From Ramlibacter paludis (GTDB lineage: Bacteria; Pseudomonadota; Gammaproteobacteria; Burkholderiales; Burkholderiaceae_C): 64,000 bases of DNA. Shown in pieces: positions 1 through 9,653 of this stretch (positions are counted from its first letter, which is position 1; each line of letters begins with the position of its first letter). The stretch spans positions 248,001 through 312,000 of the forward strand of contig NZ_JAKLTM010000003.1 in assembly GCF_022012305.1 (NCBI RefSeq), given 5' to 3'. Position numbers and translations under genes: made by a program. Under the pieces are notes generated by a model, which was not told the origin of the DNA, made no database searches, and saw only the letters and a program-made list of their open reading frames with translations.

Positions 1-199
1 CAAGTCGCAGGGTTCCGAGTTCGCGCATGCGGCGCTCGTGCTGCCCGATCGCATGAGCCGCGTGCTGACGCGGGAGCTGGTCTACACCGGCATCACGCGG
101 GCGAAGCAGCGCTTCACGCTGGCGCAGGCCGGCGATGCGGCGGTGCTGGAAGAGGCCGTCACGCGGCGGATGGAGCGCGCGGGCGGATTGCTGGCCTGA
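1..199 (+). CDS. recD: RecD, exodeoxyribonuclease V alpha subunit (C-terminal fragment)
   Basis: Only the last 65 codons are in the window; the reading frame starts at base 2 and stops with TGA at 197-199. The fragment opens with the helicase motif KSQGSEF and continues with RELVYTGITRAKQRF, the superfamily 1 helicase motifs V and VI that end RecD. In the RecBCD complex RecD is the fast 5'-3' motor and takes part in double-strand break repair. It points rightwards, and the next gene starts 93 bases later. The family call rests on these two motifs. The upstream part, including Walker A, is outside the window, so intactness cannot be judged. Confidence 0.85.
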   Translation, partial: KSQGSEFAHAALVLPDRMSRVLTRELVYTGITRAKQRFTLAQAGDAAVLEEAVTRRMERAGGLLA

Positions 200-292
200 C
201 GCGCCTCTCGCGATTTCGTGAAATGCTCGTCACTTGTAACGGCGAGCGGCATGGCAACATTCGGGTTAAGTACAAAACCCTAAAAGCCTTGC

Positions 293-766
293 ATGAAAGA
301 GTTCGATCCCGCGGACCTCGAAGTCCGCATTGCCGACCTGCTCGTGGCCACCGCCGACGGGGCCGATGAAGACCTCGATGCGCCCGTGCAGGACGTGCTG
401 AAGCTCCTGCGCAGCAACCTGCAGATGGACGTCGAGGTGGAGCAGGCCGGCCAGCTGATCACCGTGGGTGCGTCCGATGAACTGGAAGCGTCCTGGTGCC
501 AGCGCGTCGTCGACGGGCGCCTGCCCCAGTACATCGAAGATGGCGCGAAGTACCAGGCCGAGGGCCAGGCGCCGGCCACGCCCTTTCCGGTCGGCACGCA
601 CCTGAGCGTGCCCATCGTGCTGAGCAGCGGCGAGATCTACGGCACGCTGTGCTGCTTCAGTCACCACGTGAACGGGCGGGTGAACCACCAGGACCTGCGC
701 ACGCTGGGGTACACGGCACAGCTCGCCGCCGATCGGATCGAGCAGGCGCGCGAGCGGGACGAGTAG
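293..766 (+). CDS. Small GAF-domain protein
   Basis: A 157-residue soluble protein with no signal peptide or membrane segment. Residues about 20-155 look like one GAF sensory domain: the stretch WCQRVVDGRLPQYIEDG followed by a PFPVGTHLSVPIVL strand and EIYGTLCCFSH is typical of GAF modules found in front of EAL, GGDEF or kinase domains. Here there is no output domain, so it is either a stand-alone ligand binder or works with a partner encoded elsewhere. No strong Shine-Dalgarno sequence precedes the ATG. A short inverted repeat (gggtt / aaccc, 263-280) lies just upstream. The ligand is unknown. Confidence 0.7.
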   Translation: MKEFDPADLEVRIADLLVATADGADEDLDAPVQDVLKLLRSNLQMDVEVEQAGQLITVGASDELEASWCQRVVDGRLPQYIEDGAKYQAEGQAPATPFPVGTHLSVPIVLSSGEIYGTLCCFSHHVNGRVNHQDLRTLGYTAQLAADRIEQARERDE

Positions 767-791
767 CAGGCAGCCGCGGTTCGCCTGCGGG

Positions 792-944
792 TCACCACGG
801 CCTACGGAGCGCGCGCGGAGAGCCGGGGTTGCCACCCCGGCCTACGAAACGACGGATCGCGCGGTCGCGCCAACGACGGTCCCCGTCGGGCGTAGGCCGG
901 GGTGGCAACCCCGGCTGCCCCGTTGCGCCCGTAGGCCGTGGTGA
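792..944. repeat. Nested inverted repeats (REP/BIME-like) between the GAF gene and yheS
   Basis: The gap between the GAF gene (ends 766) and the ABC-F gene (ends 981) is filled by nested inverted repeats. The inner arms, 821-846 and 891-916, are perfect 26-base reverse complements of each other. The outer arms, tcaccacggcctacg at 792-806 and its complement at 930-944, match over 15 bases. Each inner arm also holds its own hairpin (ccggggt-tgcc-accccgg). This is the build of paired REP units (BIME), placed between convergent genes where it can also stop transcription. No RAYT transposase is in the window. Confidence 0.8.
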
Positions 945-980
945 GCGGCGAAGCCCGAACCGCGGCTTCGCCGCCCGAAA

Positions 981-2975
981 TCAGCCCCCCGCCTCGGCCG
1001 CCTCGATCTGCCCGCTCACCGCCAGCCAGCGCTCTTCCAGCGCCGCCAGTTCGTCGGTGATGGCTTTCAGCCGCTTGCCCGCTTCGGCGATCTGAGCCGG
1101 CGACAAGGGCGTCGCCATCCGCGCTTCGATGCCGGCCTTCTCCTGCTCCAGGCTGACCATGCTGCGTTCGGCGGCTTCCAGGTCCTTCTTCAGCGGCTTG
1201 AGGCGCGCGGCGAGCTGCTGCCGCTGCTGCGCCGACTGCTGCCGCTGTTCCTGCGAATTCGCGCGCACGGCCGGCGCGGGCGCCGGCACGGGGGCGGCCA
1301 CCACCGGCGCAGGCGCCGGTGCCGAAGCCGCCGGCTTGGCCCTGGCTTCGTCGCGGATGCGCTTGGCTTCGTCCAGCAGGTACTTCTGGTAATCGTCCAG
1401 GTCGCCGTCGAAAGGCGCGATGCCGCCGCGGCCGACCAGCCAGAACTCGTCGCACACCGAGCGCAGCAGCGCGCGGTCGTGGCTCACCAGCATCACGGTG
1501 CCTTCGAACTCATTCAGCGCCATCGCCAGTGCCTCGCGCGTCGCCAGGTCCAGGTGGTTGGTCGGCTCGTCCAGCAGCAGCAGGTTGGGCCGCTGCCACA
1601 CGATCATGCACAGCACCAGCCGCGCCTTCTCGCCGCCGCTCATGGAGCCGACGGTCTGCTTGACCATGTCGCCGTTGAACAGGAACTGGCCGAGGAAGTT
1701 GCGCAGGTCCTGCTCGCGGTCCGACAGGCCCAGCCCGGGGCCGAGCTCGCGCGCCAGCCGCGTCATGTGCTCCAGCGGCGTGTCCTGCGGGCGCAGCACG
1801 TCCAGCTCCTGCTGCGCGAAGTAGCCGATCGCCAGGCCCTTGCCCTCGGTGATCTTGCCGGCCAGCGGCGGCATGGTGCGCGCGATGGTCTTCACCAGTG
1901 TCGACTTGCCCTGGCCGTTGGCGCCCAGGATGCCGATGCGCTGGCCGGCCATGACGGAGCGGCTGACGTTGCGCAGGATGACCTTGGGCGGCGCGCCTTC
2001 TTCACCGGCGTAGCCGAAGGACGCATCCGTGATCGCCAGCATCGGGTTCGGCAGGTTGGCCGGTTCCTTGAACTCGAAGGTGAACTCCGCGTCCGCCAGC
2101 ACCGGCGCGATCTTCTCCATGCGCTCCAGCGCCTTGACGCGGCTTTGCGCCTGCTTGGCCTTGCTGGCTTTCGCCTTGAAGCGGTCGATGAACTTCTGCA
2201 GGTGGGCGATCTTTTCCTTCTGCTTGGAGAAGGCGGCCTGCTGCTGTTCGAGCTGCTGCGCGCGCAGCGTCTCGAAGCCGCTGTAGTTGCTGCCGTAGCG
2301 CGTGAGCTGCTGGTTCTCGATGTGCAGCGTGACGTTGGTCACCGCATCGAGGAATTCGCGGTCGTGGCTGATCACCACCAGCGTGCCCGCATAGCGCTGC
2401 AGCCAGCCTTCCAGCCAGACCAGGGCGTCCAGGTCCAGGTGGTTGGTCGGCTCGTCCAGCAGCAGCAGGTCGGAGGGGCACATCAGCGCGCGCGCCAGCT
2501 GCAGGCGCATGCGCCAGCCGCCGGAGAAGCTGTTCACGGGCCGATCCAGTTCGTCGACGCGGAAGCCCAGGCCGAGAATCAGCGCCTGCGCGCGTGGCAC
2601 GGCATCGTGCTCGCCGGCATCCGCCATGTCCGAGTGCGCGTGGGCGATCGCCATGCCGTCTTCGCTGGCCTCGGCGCGCGCGAGCGCCTCGCGCAGCGCC
2701 ATCAGGCGGACGTCGCCGCCCAGCACGAAGTCGGTGGCGGGCTCGTCGGTCTCGGGCATGTTCTGCGCCACCTGCGCCAGCTGCCATTGCGGCGGCACGA
2801 AGAAGTCGCCGCCGTCCTCGTGCAGGCTGCCATTGAGCAGGGCGAAGAGGGTCGACTTGCCGGCACCGTTGCGGCCCACCAGGCCCACTTTCTCGCCGGG
2901 ATTGATGGTGACGCTGACGCGATCGAGCAGGACCTTGGCGCCGCGGCGCAGGACGACGTTGCGGAGGGTGATCAC
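981..2975 (-). CDS. yheS: ABC-F family ATPase, YheS type
   Basis: A 664-residue protein with two ATP-binding cassettes and no membrane domain, the mark of ABC-F translation factors. Walker A of the first cassette is GRNGAGKST (K40), with signature FSGGWRMR and LLLLDEPTNHLDLD. The second cassette has GANGQGKST, a SGGEKARL signature and again LLLLDEPTNHLDLA. The FSGGWRMR signature and the linker (IDRFKAKASKAKQAQSR) match what I recall of E. coli YheS rather than Uup or EttA. The C-terminal 100 residues are Ala/Pro-rich, then predicted coiled coil. ABC-F proteins bind the ribosomal E site. The ATG overlaps the stop of the PLP-enzyme gene (ATGA, 2972-2975), so the two are probably co-translated. 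Confidence 0.9.
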   Translation of the reverse strand: MITLRNVVLRRGAKVLLDRVSVTINPGEKVGLVGRNGAGKSTLFALLNGSLHEDGGDFFVPPQWQLAQVAQNMPETDEPATDFVLGGDVRLMALREALARAEASEDGMAIAHAHSDMADAGEHDAVPRAQALILGLGFRVDELDRPVNSFSGGWRMRLQLARALMCPSDLLLLDEPTNHLDLDALVWLEGWLQRYAGTLVVISHDREFLDAVTNVTLHIENQQLTRYGSNYSGFETLRAQQLEQQQAAFSKQKEKIAHLQKFIDRFKAKASKAKQAQSRVKALERMEKIAPVLADAEFTFEFKEPANLPNPMLAITDASFGYAGEEGAPPKVILRNVSRSVMAGQRIGILGANGQGKSTLVKTIARTMPPLAGKITEGKGLAIGYFAQQELDVLRPQDTPLEHMTRLARELGPGLGLSDREQDLRNFLGQFLFNGDMVKQTVGSMSGGEKARLVLCMIVWQRPNLLLLDEPTNHLDLATREALAMALNEFEGTVMLVSHDRALLRSVCDEFWLVGRGGIAPFDGDLDDYQKYLLDEAKRIRDEARAKPAASAPAPAPVVAAPVPAPAPAVRANSQEQRQQSAQQRQQLAARLKPLKKDLEAAERSMVSLEQEKAGIEARMATPLSPAQIAEAGKRLKAITDELAALEERWLAVSGQIEAAEAGG

Positions 2976-4231
2976 TTCTTGGTCAACTTCGCAAAAGCCT
3001 GCTCGAAGTCGGCCACGAGGTCGGCGGTCGCCTCGATGCCCAGCGAAACGCGGATCAGCGACTCCGCGATGTCCATGCTTTGCCGCATCTCCTGTCCCAT
3101 CTCCCAGAAGATGGTGCGCGCCGCGGGCAGGGCCAGCGTGCGGTTGTCGCCGAGGTGGCTGGACTTGATCACCAGCTGCAGGGCGTCGAGCACGTCGTTG
3201 GGATCGCAGCCGTCGACCGTCTCGAAACTGAGCAGGCCGCCGAAGCCGCCGAACAGCTTGCCGGCACGCTCATGCTGCGCATGGCTTGCGAGGCCTGGAT
3301 AGTGCACCTTGGAAACCAGCGGCTGCTTCTCCAGGCATTGCGCCACCGCCAGCGCATTGGCGCAGGTGCGGTCCATGCGCAGCGTCAGGGTCTCGGCGCC
3401 GGTGGCGATCCGGTGCCCATGCTCCGCCGACAGCGTGCCGCCCAGGTCGCGCAGGCCCTTCTTGCGGATCTGCAGCAGGCCCCAGGCAGTGGGCGGGCCC
3501 TTGCGGTACACCGGCAGCAGGTTGGGGTACTTGTCCCAGTCGAACAGGCCGGTGTCGGACACTGAGCCGCCCAGCGCGTTGCCGTGGCCGCAGATGCCCT
3601 TGGAGAGCGAATGGATCACCAGCGAGGCGCCGACCGCCTTGGGGCGGAACAGGTGCGGCGTGGTCAGCGTGTTGTCGACGATGTAGACGATGCCGCGCGG
3701 CGTGCAGAGCTTGCCGATGCCTTCCAGGTCGGCGACCTGGGTGCGCGGGTTGGCGATGGTTTCGGTGAACACCATGCGCGTGTTGGGGCGCAGCGCCTGT
3801 TCCACGTTCTTCGCGTCGGTGGCATCGACCAGCGTCGCTTCGCAGCCCATTTGCTGCAGCGTGTTGAACCAGCTCGCGGTGTTGCCGAACAGGAAGCGGC
3901 TGGCCACCACGTGGTCGCCGGCCTTCAGCAGCGCCATCATGGTGGAGACGATCGCGGCCATGCCGGTGGCGAAGCTCACCGTGCCGACGGCTTCTTCCAT
4001 CAGCGTGACCTTGGCTTCCAGGGCGGCGGTGGTGGGGTTGCCCTGGCGGCCGTAGACGTAGCCGCTCTTTTCGCCCTGGAACACCGACACCAGGTCGGCC
4101 GTGCGCTCGTAGCCGTAGCCGGTGGCGACGTGCAGGGGCTTGTGGGTGGCACCGTGCTCGATGCCGGCGGCGCGGTCGGCGTGGAGGATGCGGGTGGAGA
4201 GGTCGCGGGTCATAGACCCGTATTTTCGCAC
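2972..4231 (-). CDS. Cystathionine gamma-synthase family PLP enzyme
   Basis: A 419-residue member of the Cys/Met-metabolism PLP enzymes. Visible marks are YGRQGNPTT near residue 60 (phosphate binding by the neighbouring subunit), the VDNTLTTP strand near 185, and SLSKGICGHG with the Schiff-base lysine at K211. The family makes or breaks gamma substituents of homoserine (cystathionine gamma-synthase, O-acetylhomoserine sulfhydrylase, methionine gamma-lyase), and the exact reaction cannot be read from motifs. The frame opens with a GTG at 4231; the ATG at 4213 (residue 7) is an equally good start. Its 3' end overlaps yheS by 4 bases, and it follows prmB after 16 bases. Confidence 0.85.
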   Translation of the reverse strand: MRKYGSMTRDLSTRILHADRAAGIEHGATHKPLHVATGYGYERTADLVSVFQGEKSGYVYGRQGNPTTAALEAKVTLMEEAVGTVSFATGMAAIVSTMMALLKAGDHVVASRFLFGNTASWFNTLQQMGCEATLVDATDAKNVEQALRPNTRMVFTETIANPRTQVADLEGIGKLCTPRGIVYIVDNTLTTPHLFRPKAVGASLVIHSLSKGICGHGNALGGSVSDTGLFDWDKYPNLLPVYRKGPPTAWGLLQIRKKGLRDLGGTLSAEHGHRIATGAETLTLRMDRTCANALAVAQCLEKQPLVSKVHYPGLASHAQHERAGKLFGGFGGLLSFETVDGCDPNDVLDALQLVIKSSHLGDNRTLALPAARTIFWEMGQEMRQSMDIAESLIRVSLGIEATADLVADFEQAFAKLTKK

Positions 4232-4247
4232 CGCAGCAATGAAGGGG

Positions 4248-5108
4248 TCAGGCCAGGGCTTCTTTCGTGAGCAGCAGCACCTGGTCCTCGCCGGCGCTCG
4301 TCTCCAGCCAGACCGCTTCCAGCCTGGGAAAAGCCTGCTCGAAATTCGCCCGCTCGTTGCCGATCTCCAGCACCAGCACCCCGTGCTCGCTCAGGCGGCT
4401 GGCGGCCTGCTGCAGCAGCGTGCGGATGAAGTCCATGCCGTCGGCGCCGCCATGCAGCGCGAGCTCGGGCTCGGCGCGGTACTCCGCCGGCAGTGCCGCC
4501 ATGCTCTGCGCATTGACGTAAGGCGGGTTGCACAGGATCAGGTCGTAGGGCCCGGGCAGGGCGCTCAAGCCGTCCGACTGCAGCAGCTTCACGCGCGCCT
4601 GCAGGCCATGCTTTTCGACATTGATGCCGGCCACGGCCAGCGCGTCCTCGGAGATGTCCGCGCCGTCCACCTCCACGTCGGGATAGCACATGGCCGCCAG
4701 CACCGCCAGGCTGCCGTTGCCGGTGCACAGGTCCAGCACGCGCTCGGTGCGGTCGCTGAGCCAGGGGTCGAGGATGCCTTCGGCCAGCAGCTCCGCGATG
4801 AAGCTGCGCGGCACGATGGCGCGCTCGTCGACGTAGAAGGGCACGCCTTGCAGCCAGGCCTCGCGCGTCAGGTAGGCGGCGGGCTTGCGCGTCGCGATGC
4901 GCTGGCGCAGCAGGTCGCGCGCCGCCGCCTCTTCGTGCGGCAGCAGCACGCGCTCGGCATGCGTGTCGAGTTCGTCGAGCGGCAGGCCCAGGTGCCACAG
5001 CACCAGCCAGACCGCTTCGTCGAAGGCATTGGTGGTGCCGTGGCCGAAGCTCACGCCGGCGGCGTCGAGCTCGCCCGCCAGCTGTTCGACCAGCGTGATG
5101 AGCTTCAT
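4248..5108 (-). CDS. prmB: Ribosomal protein L3 glutamine N5-methyltransferase PrmB
   Basis: A 286-residue SAM-dependent methyltransferase. The SAM-binding motif I is [13 protein letters not shown] and the catalytic motif is NPPY (in ILCNPPYVN), which defines the glutamine N5 methylases PrmA/PrmB/PrmC/HemK. The segment RSFIAELL, reading [15 protein letters not shown], is typical of PrmB, which modifies Gln150 of ribosomal protein L3 in E. coli. The frame is open further upstream, but the ATG at 5106-5108 overlaps the dapE stop as ATGA and begins at the point where the family's N-terminus starts, so I choose it. It sits fifth in the dap block, presumably co-transcribed. Confidence 0.88.
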   Translation of the reverse strand: MKLITLVEQLAGELDAAGVSFGHGTTNAFDEAVWLVLWHLGLPLDELDTHAERVLLPHEEAAARDLLRQRIATRKPAAYLTREAWLQGVPFYVDERAIVPRSFIAELLAEGILDPWLSDRTERVLDLCTGNGSLAVLAAMCYPDVEVDGADISEDALAVAGINVEKHGLQARVKLLQSDGLSALPGPYDLILCNPPYVNAQSMAALPAEYRAEPELALHGGADGMDFIRTLLQQAASRLSEHGVLVLEIGNERANFEQAFPRLEAVWLETSAGEDQVLLLTKEALA

Positions 5109-6250
5109 GCGCGGTCCAGGTTCTCGATGACGCGCCGGTAGATGGCCGTCAGCGGCTCGAGGTCCGCCACACGCACGTGCTCGTCGATCTTGTGGATGCT
5201 GGCGTTGATGGGACCGAACTCGATCACCTGCGGGCAGATGCGCGAGATGAAGCGGCCGTCGCTGGTGCCGCCGGTGGTGGAGAGCTCCGTCTCCAGCCCG
5301 GTCTCGGCGCGGATCGCCTGCTGCACGGCGCCCACCAGTTCGCCGGGCGTGGTGAGGAAGGGCTGGCCGCCGACCACCCACTTCAGCTCGTAATCCAGGC
5401 CGTGCTTGTCGAGGACGGCATGCACGCGCCGCTGCAGGTCTTCCGCCTTGCTGACGCTGGCGAAGCGGAAGTTGAAGTCGATCACCACCGAGTTGGGGAT
5501 GATGTTGGTCGCGCCGGTGCCGCCATGGATGTTGCTGACCTGGAAGCTGGTGGGCGGGAAGAAGTCGTTGCCGCGGTCCCATTCGGTGCGGGCCAGTTCA
5601 TCGAGCGCCGGCATGGCCTTGTGGATCGGGTTCAGGCCCAGTTGCGGATAGGCGATGTGGGCCTGGATGCCCTTGACCGTGAGCTTGCCGCTCAGGCTGC
5701 CGCGGCGGCCGTTCTTGATCATGTCGCCCAGCTTCTCGACCGAGGTGGGCTCGCCGACGATGCAGAAGTCCAGCTTCTCGCCGCGCTTTTCCAGCTGTTC
5801 GCAGACGACCACGGTGCCGTCGACGCTCGGACCTTCTTCGTCACTCGTGACCAGGAAGGCAATGCCGATGTCCGGATCGGGGTTGCGCGCCAGGAATTCC
5901 TCCACCGCCACGGTGAAGGCCGCAATCGAGGTCTTCATGTCGGCGGCGCCGCGGCCATAGAGGAAGCCGTTGCGGTGGCTGGGCACGAAGGGATCGCTGG
6001 TCCATTGCTCCAGCGGGCCGGTGGGCACGACGTCGGTGTGGCCGGCAAAGACCAGGGTGCGGCCGCTGCGGCCGGGCCGCTTCGCCCAGAGATTGGTGAC
6101 GCGGAAGTCGGCCGGGCCGCTGGTGATGGTCTCGCAGTGGAAGCCCAGCGGCTTCAGGCGGGCAGCGAGGATGGGTTGGCACTGCCCGTCCTCGGGCGTG
6201 ACGGAGCGCTGCGCGATGAGCTGCTCGGCCAGGTGGAGCGTCTTGGACAT
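5105..6250 (-). CDS. dapE: Succinyl-diaminopimelate desuccinylase DapE
   Basis: A 381-residue zinc hydrolase of the M20 family, the usual DapE length. It removes succinate from N-succinyl-LL-2,6-diaminopimelate to give LL-DAP in the lysine/peptidoglycan pathway. The metal ligands stand out in [11 protein letters not shown] (His, with Asp two residues on), YGRGAADMK and TSDEEGPS, and the start [10 protein letters not shown] is characteristic of DapE. Its stop overlaps the prmB start. Upstream lies the PilU-type ATPase gene and then dapD and dapC, so three dap genes share one minus-strand unit. Confidence 0.95.
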   Translation of the reverse strand: MSKTLHLAEQLIAQRSVTPEDGQCQPILAARLKPLGFHCETITSGPADFRVTNLWAKRPGRSGRTLVFAGHTDVVPTGPLEQWTSDPFVPSHRNGFLYGRGAADMKTSIAAFTVAVEEFLARNPDPDIGIAFLVTSDEEGPSVDGTVVVCEQLEKRGEKLDFCIVGEPTSVEKLGDMIKNGRRGSLSGKLTVKGIQAHIAYPQLGLNPIHKAMPALDELARTEWDRGNDFFPPTSFQVSNIHGGTGATNIIPNSVVIDFNFRFASVSKAEDLQRRVHAVLDKHGLDYELKWVVGGQPFLTTPGELVGAVQQAIRAETGLETELSTTGGTSDGRFISRICPQVIEFGPINASIHKIDEHVRVADLEPLTAIYRRVIENLDRA

Positions 6251-6281
6251 CCCGCAAGTGTACGGGCGGCCCTGCGCGCCC

Positions 6282-7442
6282 TCAGTGCTTCACGTCGAGC
6301 GTGATCTCCGTGAACGACGGTTCGTCGTCCAGGTCCGCTTCGCTGTCGCCGTCGTTGCCGGTGTTTTCCGCGCCGGCCGAGGTGTTCTGCAGCCGCCATT
6401 GCAGGTTGGTCGGCGAGTCGGCGTAGGCCAGGCCTTCCTTCTTGTCGACGCTGCCGTCCATGATCAGGCGGGCGATGTCCATCTCGAAGGTCTGCGAGCC
6501 CTCGGCCATGGACTTTTCCATGGCTTCCTTCACGCCGGAGAAGTCGCCCTTCTCGATCAGCTCGGACACCAGCTTGCTGTTCAGCATCACTTCCACCGCC
6601 GGCGCGCGGCCGCCGCTCACGGTGCGCAGCAGGCGCTGCGAGACGATGGCCTTCAGGGCCGCCGCCAGGTCGCCGAGCATGGTCGGGCGCACTTCCACCG
6701 GGTAGAAGGACAGGATCCGGTTCAGCGCCTGGTAGCTGTTGTTGGCGTGCATGGTCGCCAGGCACAGGTGGCCCGACTGCGCGTAGGCAATCGCGGCCGA
6801 CATGGTCTCGCGGTCGCGGATCTCGCCGATCAGGATGACGTCGGGCGCCTGCCGCAGCGCGTTCTTCAGCGCGGTCTGCAGCGACTGCGTGTCGCTGCCC
6901 ACCTCGCGCTGGTTCACCACCGACTTCTTGTTCTGGAAGATGAATTCGACCGGGTCCTCGATGGTGAGGATGTGGCCGGTGACGCTGGCATTGCGGTGGT
7001 CCATCATCGCCGCCAGGGTAGTGCTCTTGCCGGCGCCGGTGGAGCCCACCATCAGCAGCAGGCCGCGCTTTTCCATGATCAGGTCGCCCAGGATCATCGG
7101 CACCGAGAGCGACGCCAGCGGCGGGATCTCGGTGGCGATGTAGCGGATCACCGCGGCGATCGAGCCGCGCTGGCGCATGGCGGAGAAGCGGAAGTTGCCG
7201 GCGCCTTCCACGGCGTAGGCCATGTTCAGCTCGCCGGTCTGGTCCAGTTCCTCCATGCGGTGGGCCGGCAGCACCTCGGCCAGCAGCGAACGGGTGGCGT
7301 CCGGCGGCAGCAGCTGGTTGTTGATCGGCAGCGCCTGGCCGTTGATCTTGATCATCGCCGGCGCGTTGGCCGAGAGGTAGACGTCGGACGCCTTCTTCTC
7401 GGACATCAAGCGCAGGATCCGCTCCATCGTTCCCATGGCCAT
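6282..7442 (-). CDS. pilU: Type IV pilus retraction ATPase, PilU type
   Basis: A 386-residue PilT/PilU-family hexameric ATPase that powers pilus retraction at the inner membrane. It has the PAS-like N-domain with [19 protein letters not shown], Walker [11 protein letters not shown], the Asp box, Walker B ([13 protein letters not shown]) and a His box around LATMHANNS. The N-terminus and acidic C-terminal tail beyond residue 350 fit PilU better than PilT. A GGAGGA box seven bases before the ATG at 7442 supports that start over the internal ATGs. It is embedded between dapD and dapE, away from any other pilus gene in the window. PilU normally depends on PilT. Confidence 0.85.
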   Translation of the reverse strand: MAMGTMERILRLMSEKKASDVYLSANAPAMIKINGQALPINNQLLPPDATRSLLAEVLPAHRMEELDQTGELNMAYAVEGAGNFRFSAMRQRGSIAAVIRYIATEIPPLASLSVPMILGDLIMEKRGLLLMVGSTGAGKSTTLAAMMDHRNASVTGHILTIEDPVEFIFQNKKSVVNQREVGSDTQSLQTALKNALRQAPDVILIGEIRDRETMSAAIAYAQSGHLCLATMHANNSYQALNRILSFYPVEVRPTMLGDLAAALKAIVSQRLLRTVSGGRAPAVEVMLNSKLVSELIEKGDFSGVKEAMEKSMAEGSQTFEMDIARLIMDGSVDKKEGLAYADSPTNLQWRLQNTSAGAENTGNDGDSEADLDDEPSFTEITLDVKH

Positions 7443-7461
7443 GGCACTTCCTCCCTGGTAG

Positions 7462-8295
7462 TTAGTCGCGCAGCAGGTCGTTCAGGCTGGTGGAGGCGCG
7501 CGTCTTGGCATCCACCGTCTTGACGATGATCGCCGCGTAGGTGTTGTAGGCGGTGCCGTCGGCCGTCTTCTTGGGCATGCTGCCGCTGATCACCACGCTG
7601 CCGCTGGGCACGCGGCCGTAGATCATTTCGCCGGTTTCGCGGTTGAAGATGGGCGTGCTCTTGCCGATGTACACGCCCATGCCGATCACCGAGTTCTCTT
7701 CGACGATCACGCCTTCGACGACCTCCGAGCGGGCGCCGACGAAGCAGTTGTCCTCGATGATGGTCGGGTTCGCCTGCAGCGGCTCCAGCACCCCGCCCAG
7801 GCCCACGCCACCGGACAGGTGCACGTTCTTGCCGACCTGCGCGCAGGAACCCACGGTGGCCCAGGTGTCGACCATGGTTCCTTCGTCCACGTAGGCGCCG
7901 ATGTTGACGTAGCTGGGCATCAGGATCGCGCCCTTGGCGATGAAGCTGCCGCGGCGGGCCACGGCGGGCGGCACCACGCGGACGCCGGTGGCCGCCATTT
8001 CCTCGGGCGACAGGTGCGAGAACTTGGTCGGCACCTTGTCGAAGAAGGCCAGTTCGCCGGCCTTCATGATCACGTTGTCGTTCAGGCGGAAGGACAGCAG
8101 CACCGCCTTCTTGATCCACTGGTGCACCGTCCATTGGCCCACGCCTTCGCGGGTGGCCACGCGCAGTTTGCCGATGTTGAGGTCAGCGATCACGTGTTCC
8201 ACGGCTTCGCTGATTTCCTTGGAGGCGGAGCCGGCCGAGAGGGTGGCGCGGTTTTCCCACGCGGAGTCGATGATCTGCTGGAGCTGCTGGGTCAT
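7462..8295 (-). CDS. dapD: Tetrahydrodipicolinate N-succinyltransferase DapD
   Basis: A 277-residue left-handed beta-helix acyltransferase, full length for DapD. It transfers succinyl from succinyl-CoA to tetrahydrodipicolinate, the second-to-last branch step before DapC and DapE. The hexapeptide repeat region runs from about residue 110 to 240 ([20 protein letters not shown], then [17 protein letters not shown]). The N-terminal helical domain starts with [13 protein letters not shown], as in other DapD proteins. It lies 10 bases after dapC and 19 bases before pilU on the same strand. Confidence 0.95.
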   Translation of the reverse strand: MTQQLQQIIDSAWENRATLSAGSASKEISEAVEHVIADLNIGKLRVATREGVGQWTVHQWIKKAVLLSFRLNDNVIMKAGELAFFDKVPTKFSHLSPEEMAATGVRVVPPAVARRGSFIAKGAILMPSYVNIGAYVDEGTMVDTWATVGSCAQVGKNVHLSGGVGLGGVLEPLQANPTIIEDNCFVGARSEVVEGVIVEENSVIGMGVYIGKSTPIFNRETGEMIYGRVPSGSVVISGSMPKKTADGTAYNTYAAIIVKTVDAKTRASTSLNDLLRD

Positions 8296-8305
8296 TGGAG
8301 TCTTC

Positions 8306-9505
8306 TTAACGCTTGCTTTGGACGAATTGCACGATGCGCTGCGCGGCTTCCAGGCATTCGGCGGTGTCGGCCACCAGGGCCATCCGCACCCGCCCGGCGC
8401 CGGGGTTCACCCCGCCGGCTTCGCGCGCCAGGTAGCTGCCCGGCAGCACGGTCACATTGTATTGAGCCAGCAGGTCGCGGGCGAAATCGGTGTCGCTTCC
8501 ACGCACCCCGGCCCACAGGTAGAAGCTGGCATCGGGCAGCTTCACGTCCAGCACCTTGGCCAGCACCGGTTCCACCTCGGCGAACTTGCGGCGGTACTGC
8601 TCGCGGTTGTCGACGACGTGGGCCTCGTCGTTCCAGGCCGCCACGCTGGCGGATTGCACGATCGGGCTCATCGCGCTGCCATGGTAGGTGCGATAGAGCA
8701 GGAAGGCCTGGATGATCGCTGCATCGCCGGCCACGAAGCCGCTGCGCATGCCGGGCACGTTGCTGCGCTTGGACAGGCTGGTGAAGGCCACCAGCTTGCG
8801 GAAATCCGTGCGACCCAGCTGCGCCGCCGCTTCCAGCCCACCGAGCGGCGGCTCCTCGCGGAAATAGATCTCGCTGTAGCACTCGTCCGACGCGATCGTG
8901 AAGCCGTACCGGTCCTGCAGCGCGAACAGTTTTTTCCATTCCTCCAGCGGCATCACCGCGCCGGTGGGGTTGCCGGGCGAGCAGACGAAGATCAGTTGCG
9001 TCTTCTCCCAGGTGGACGCGGGCACGCTGTCCCAGTCGACGGCGAAGTTGCGCTTGGGGTCGCTCGGCGCGTAGTACGGCTCGGCGCCTGCCAGCAGGGC
9101 CGCGCCTTCGTAGATTTGATAGAACGGGTTGGGGCAAACGACCACCGCAGGCCGGGTCGGGTCGATCACGGTCTGGGCAAAGGCGAACAGGGCCTCGCGC
9201 GAGCCGTTCACCGGCAGGACCTGCCTTGCCGGATCGACCTGCAGGCCGTAGCGCCGCTGCAGCCAGCCCGCGCAAGCCTGGCGCAGTTCCGGCGTGCCGG
9301 CCGTGGGCGGGTAGCCGGACAGGTCGTGGCCGGGCGTGTCCATGGCCTTCGCCAGGGCATCCTTGATGAAGCGCGGCGTGGGGTGCTTGGGCTCGCCGAT
9401 CCCCAGGCTGATGGGCCGGTAGGCGGGATTGGGCGTGACGCCGGCAAACAGCTGCCGCAGCCGCTCGAAGGGGTAGGGCTGCAGGCGGGACAACAAGGGG
9501 TTCAT
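8306..9505 (-). CDS. dapC: Succinyldiaminopimelate transaminase DapC
   Basis: A 399-residue fold-type I aminotransferase. It converts N-succinyl-2-amino-6-ketopimelate to N-succinyl-LL-DAP using glutamate. Visible are the N-terminal [14 protein letters not shown], the [12 protein letters not shown] loop, the [12 protein letters not shown] segment and the PLP-lysine region [17 protein letters not shown]. It is the first gene of the dap block. The ATG at 9503-9505 is only six bases below a GATAAT box (minus strand, 9512-9517), so the transcript may have almost no leader. No Shine-Dalgarno sequence is evident. Confidence 0.93.
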   Translation of the reverse strand: MNPLLSRLQPYPFERLRQLFAGVTPNPAYRPISLGIGEPKHPTPRFIKDALAKAMDTPGHDLSGYPPTAGTPELRQACAGWLQRRYGLQVDPARQVLPVNGSREALFAFAQTVIDPTRPAVVVCPNPFYQIYEGAALLAGAEPYYAPSDPKRNFAVDWDSVPASTWEKTQLIFVCSPGNPTGAVMPLEEWKKLFALQDRYGFTIASDECYSEIYFREEPPLGGLEAAAQLGRTDFRKLVAFTSLSKRSNVPGMRSGFVAGDAAIIQAFLLYRTYHGSAMSPIVQSASVAAWNDEAHVVDNREQYRRKFAEVEPVLAKVLDVKLPDASFYLWAGVRGSDTDFARDLLAQYNVTVLPGSYLAREAGGVNPGAGRVRMALVADTAECLEAAQRIVQFVQSKR

Positions 9506-9511
9506 GGGGCG

Positions 9512-9517
9512 ATTATC
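9512..9517 (-). promoter_or_regulatory. Putative -10 box of dapC (near-leaderless)
   Basis: On the minus strand the sequence reads GGGGATAATCGCCCC directly before the dapC ATG. GATAAT is a good -10 hexamer, and only six bases separate it from the start codon. A normal start point about seven bases downstream would fall on the A of the ATG. No convincing -35 is visible. The same arrangement recurs at map (28733-28738). Confidence 0.4.
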
Positions 9518-9554
9518 CCCGGGCCGGGTTCCGGTATCGCATCACGATACTCTT

Positions 9555-9603
9555 CGTAGCCACCGGCGCTTCCGCTGCGCAATTGCGCTACGCGGGCCGG
9601 CCC
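9555..9603. repeat. Palindromic repeat in the dapC / lipoprotein intergenic region
   Basis: The 148-base gap between divergent genes holds a 38-base unit with CGTAGC / GCTACG ends (9555-9560 and 9587-9592). Within it is the perfect palindrome GCGCAATTGCGC (9577-9588), and it is followed at once by CGGGCCGGCCCG (9592-9603). The ends resemble the cgtagg / cctacg arms of the repeat at 792-944. It is probably a dispersed repeat rather than a regulator site, but that is inference. Confidence 0.5.
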
Positions 9604-9653
9604 GCGACGGCACATTCGCGGCACAGGCATGTGCCTGGGTCACCTGGATTCCC

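Noticed and set aside
1479-3302. Long plus-strand open frame opposite yheS and the PLP enzyme
   Set aside because: It is a high-GC shadow: rich in Arg, Gln, His and Ala without motifs, while the minus strand encodes two clear enzymes.
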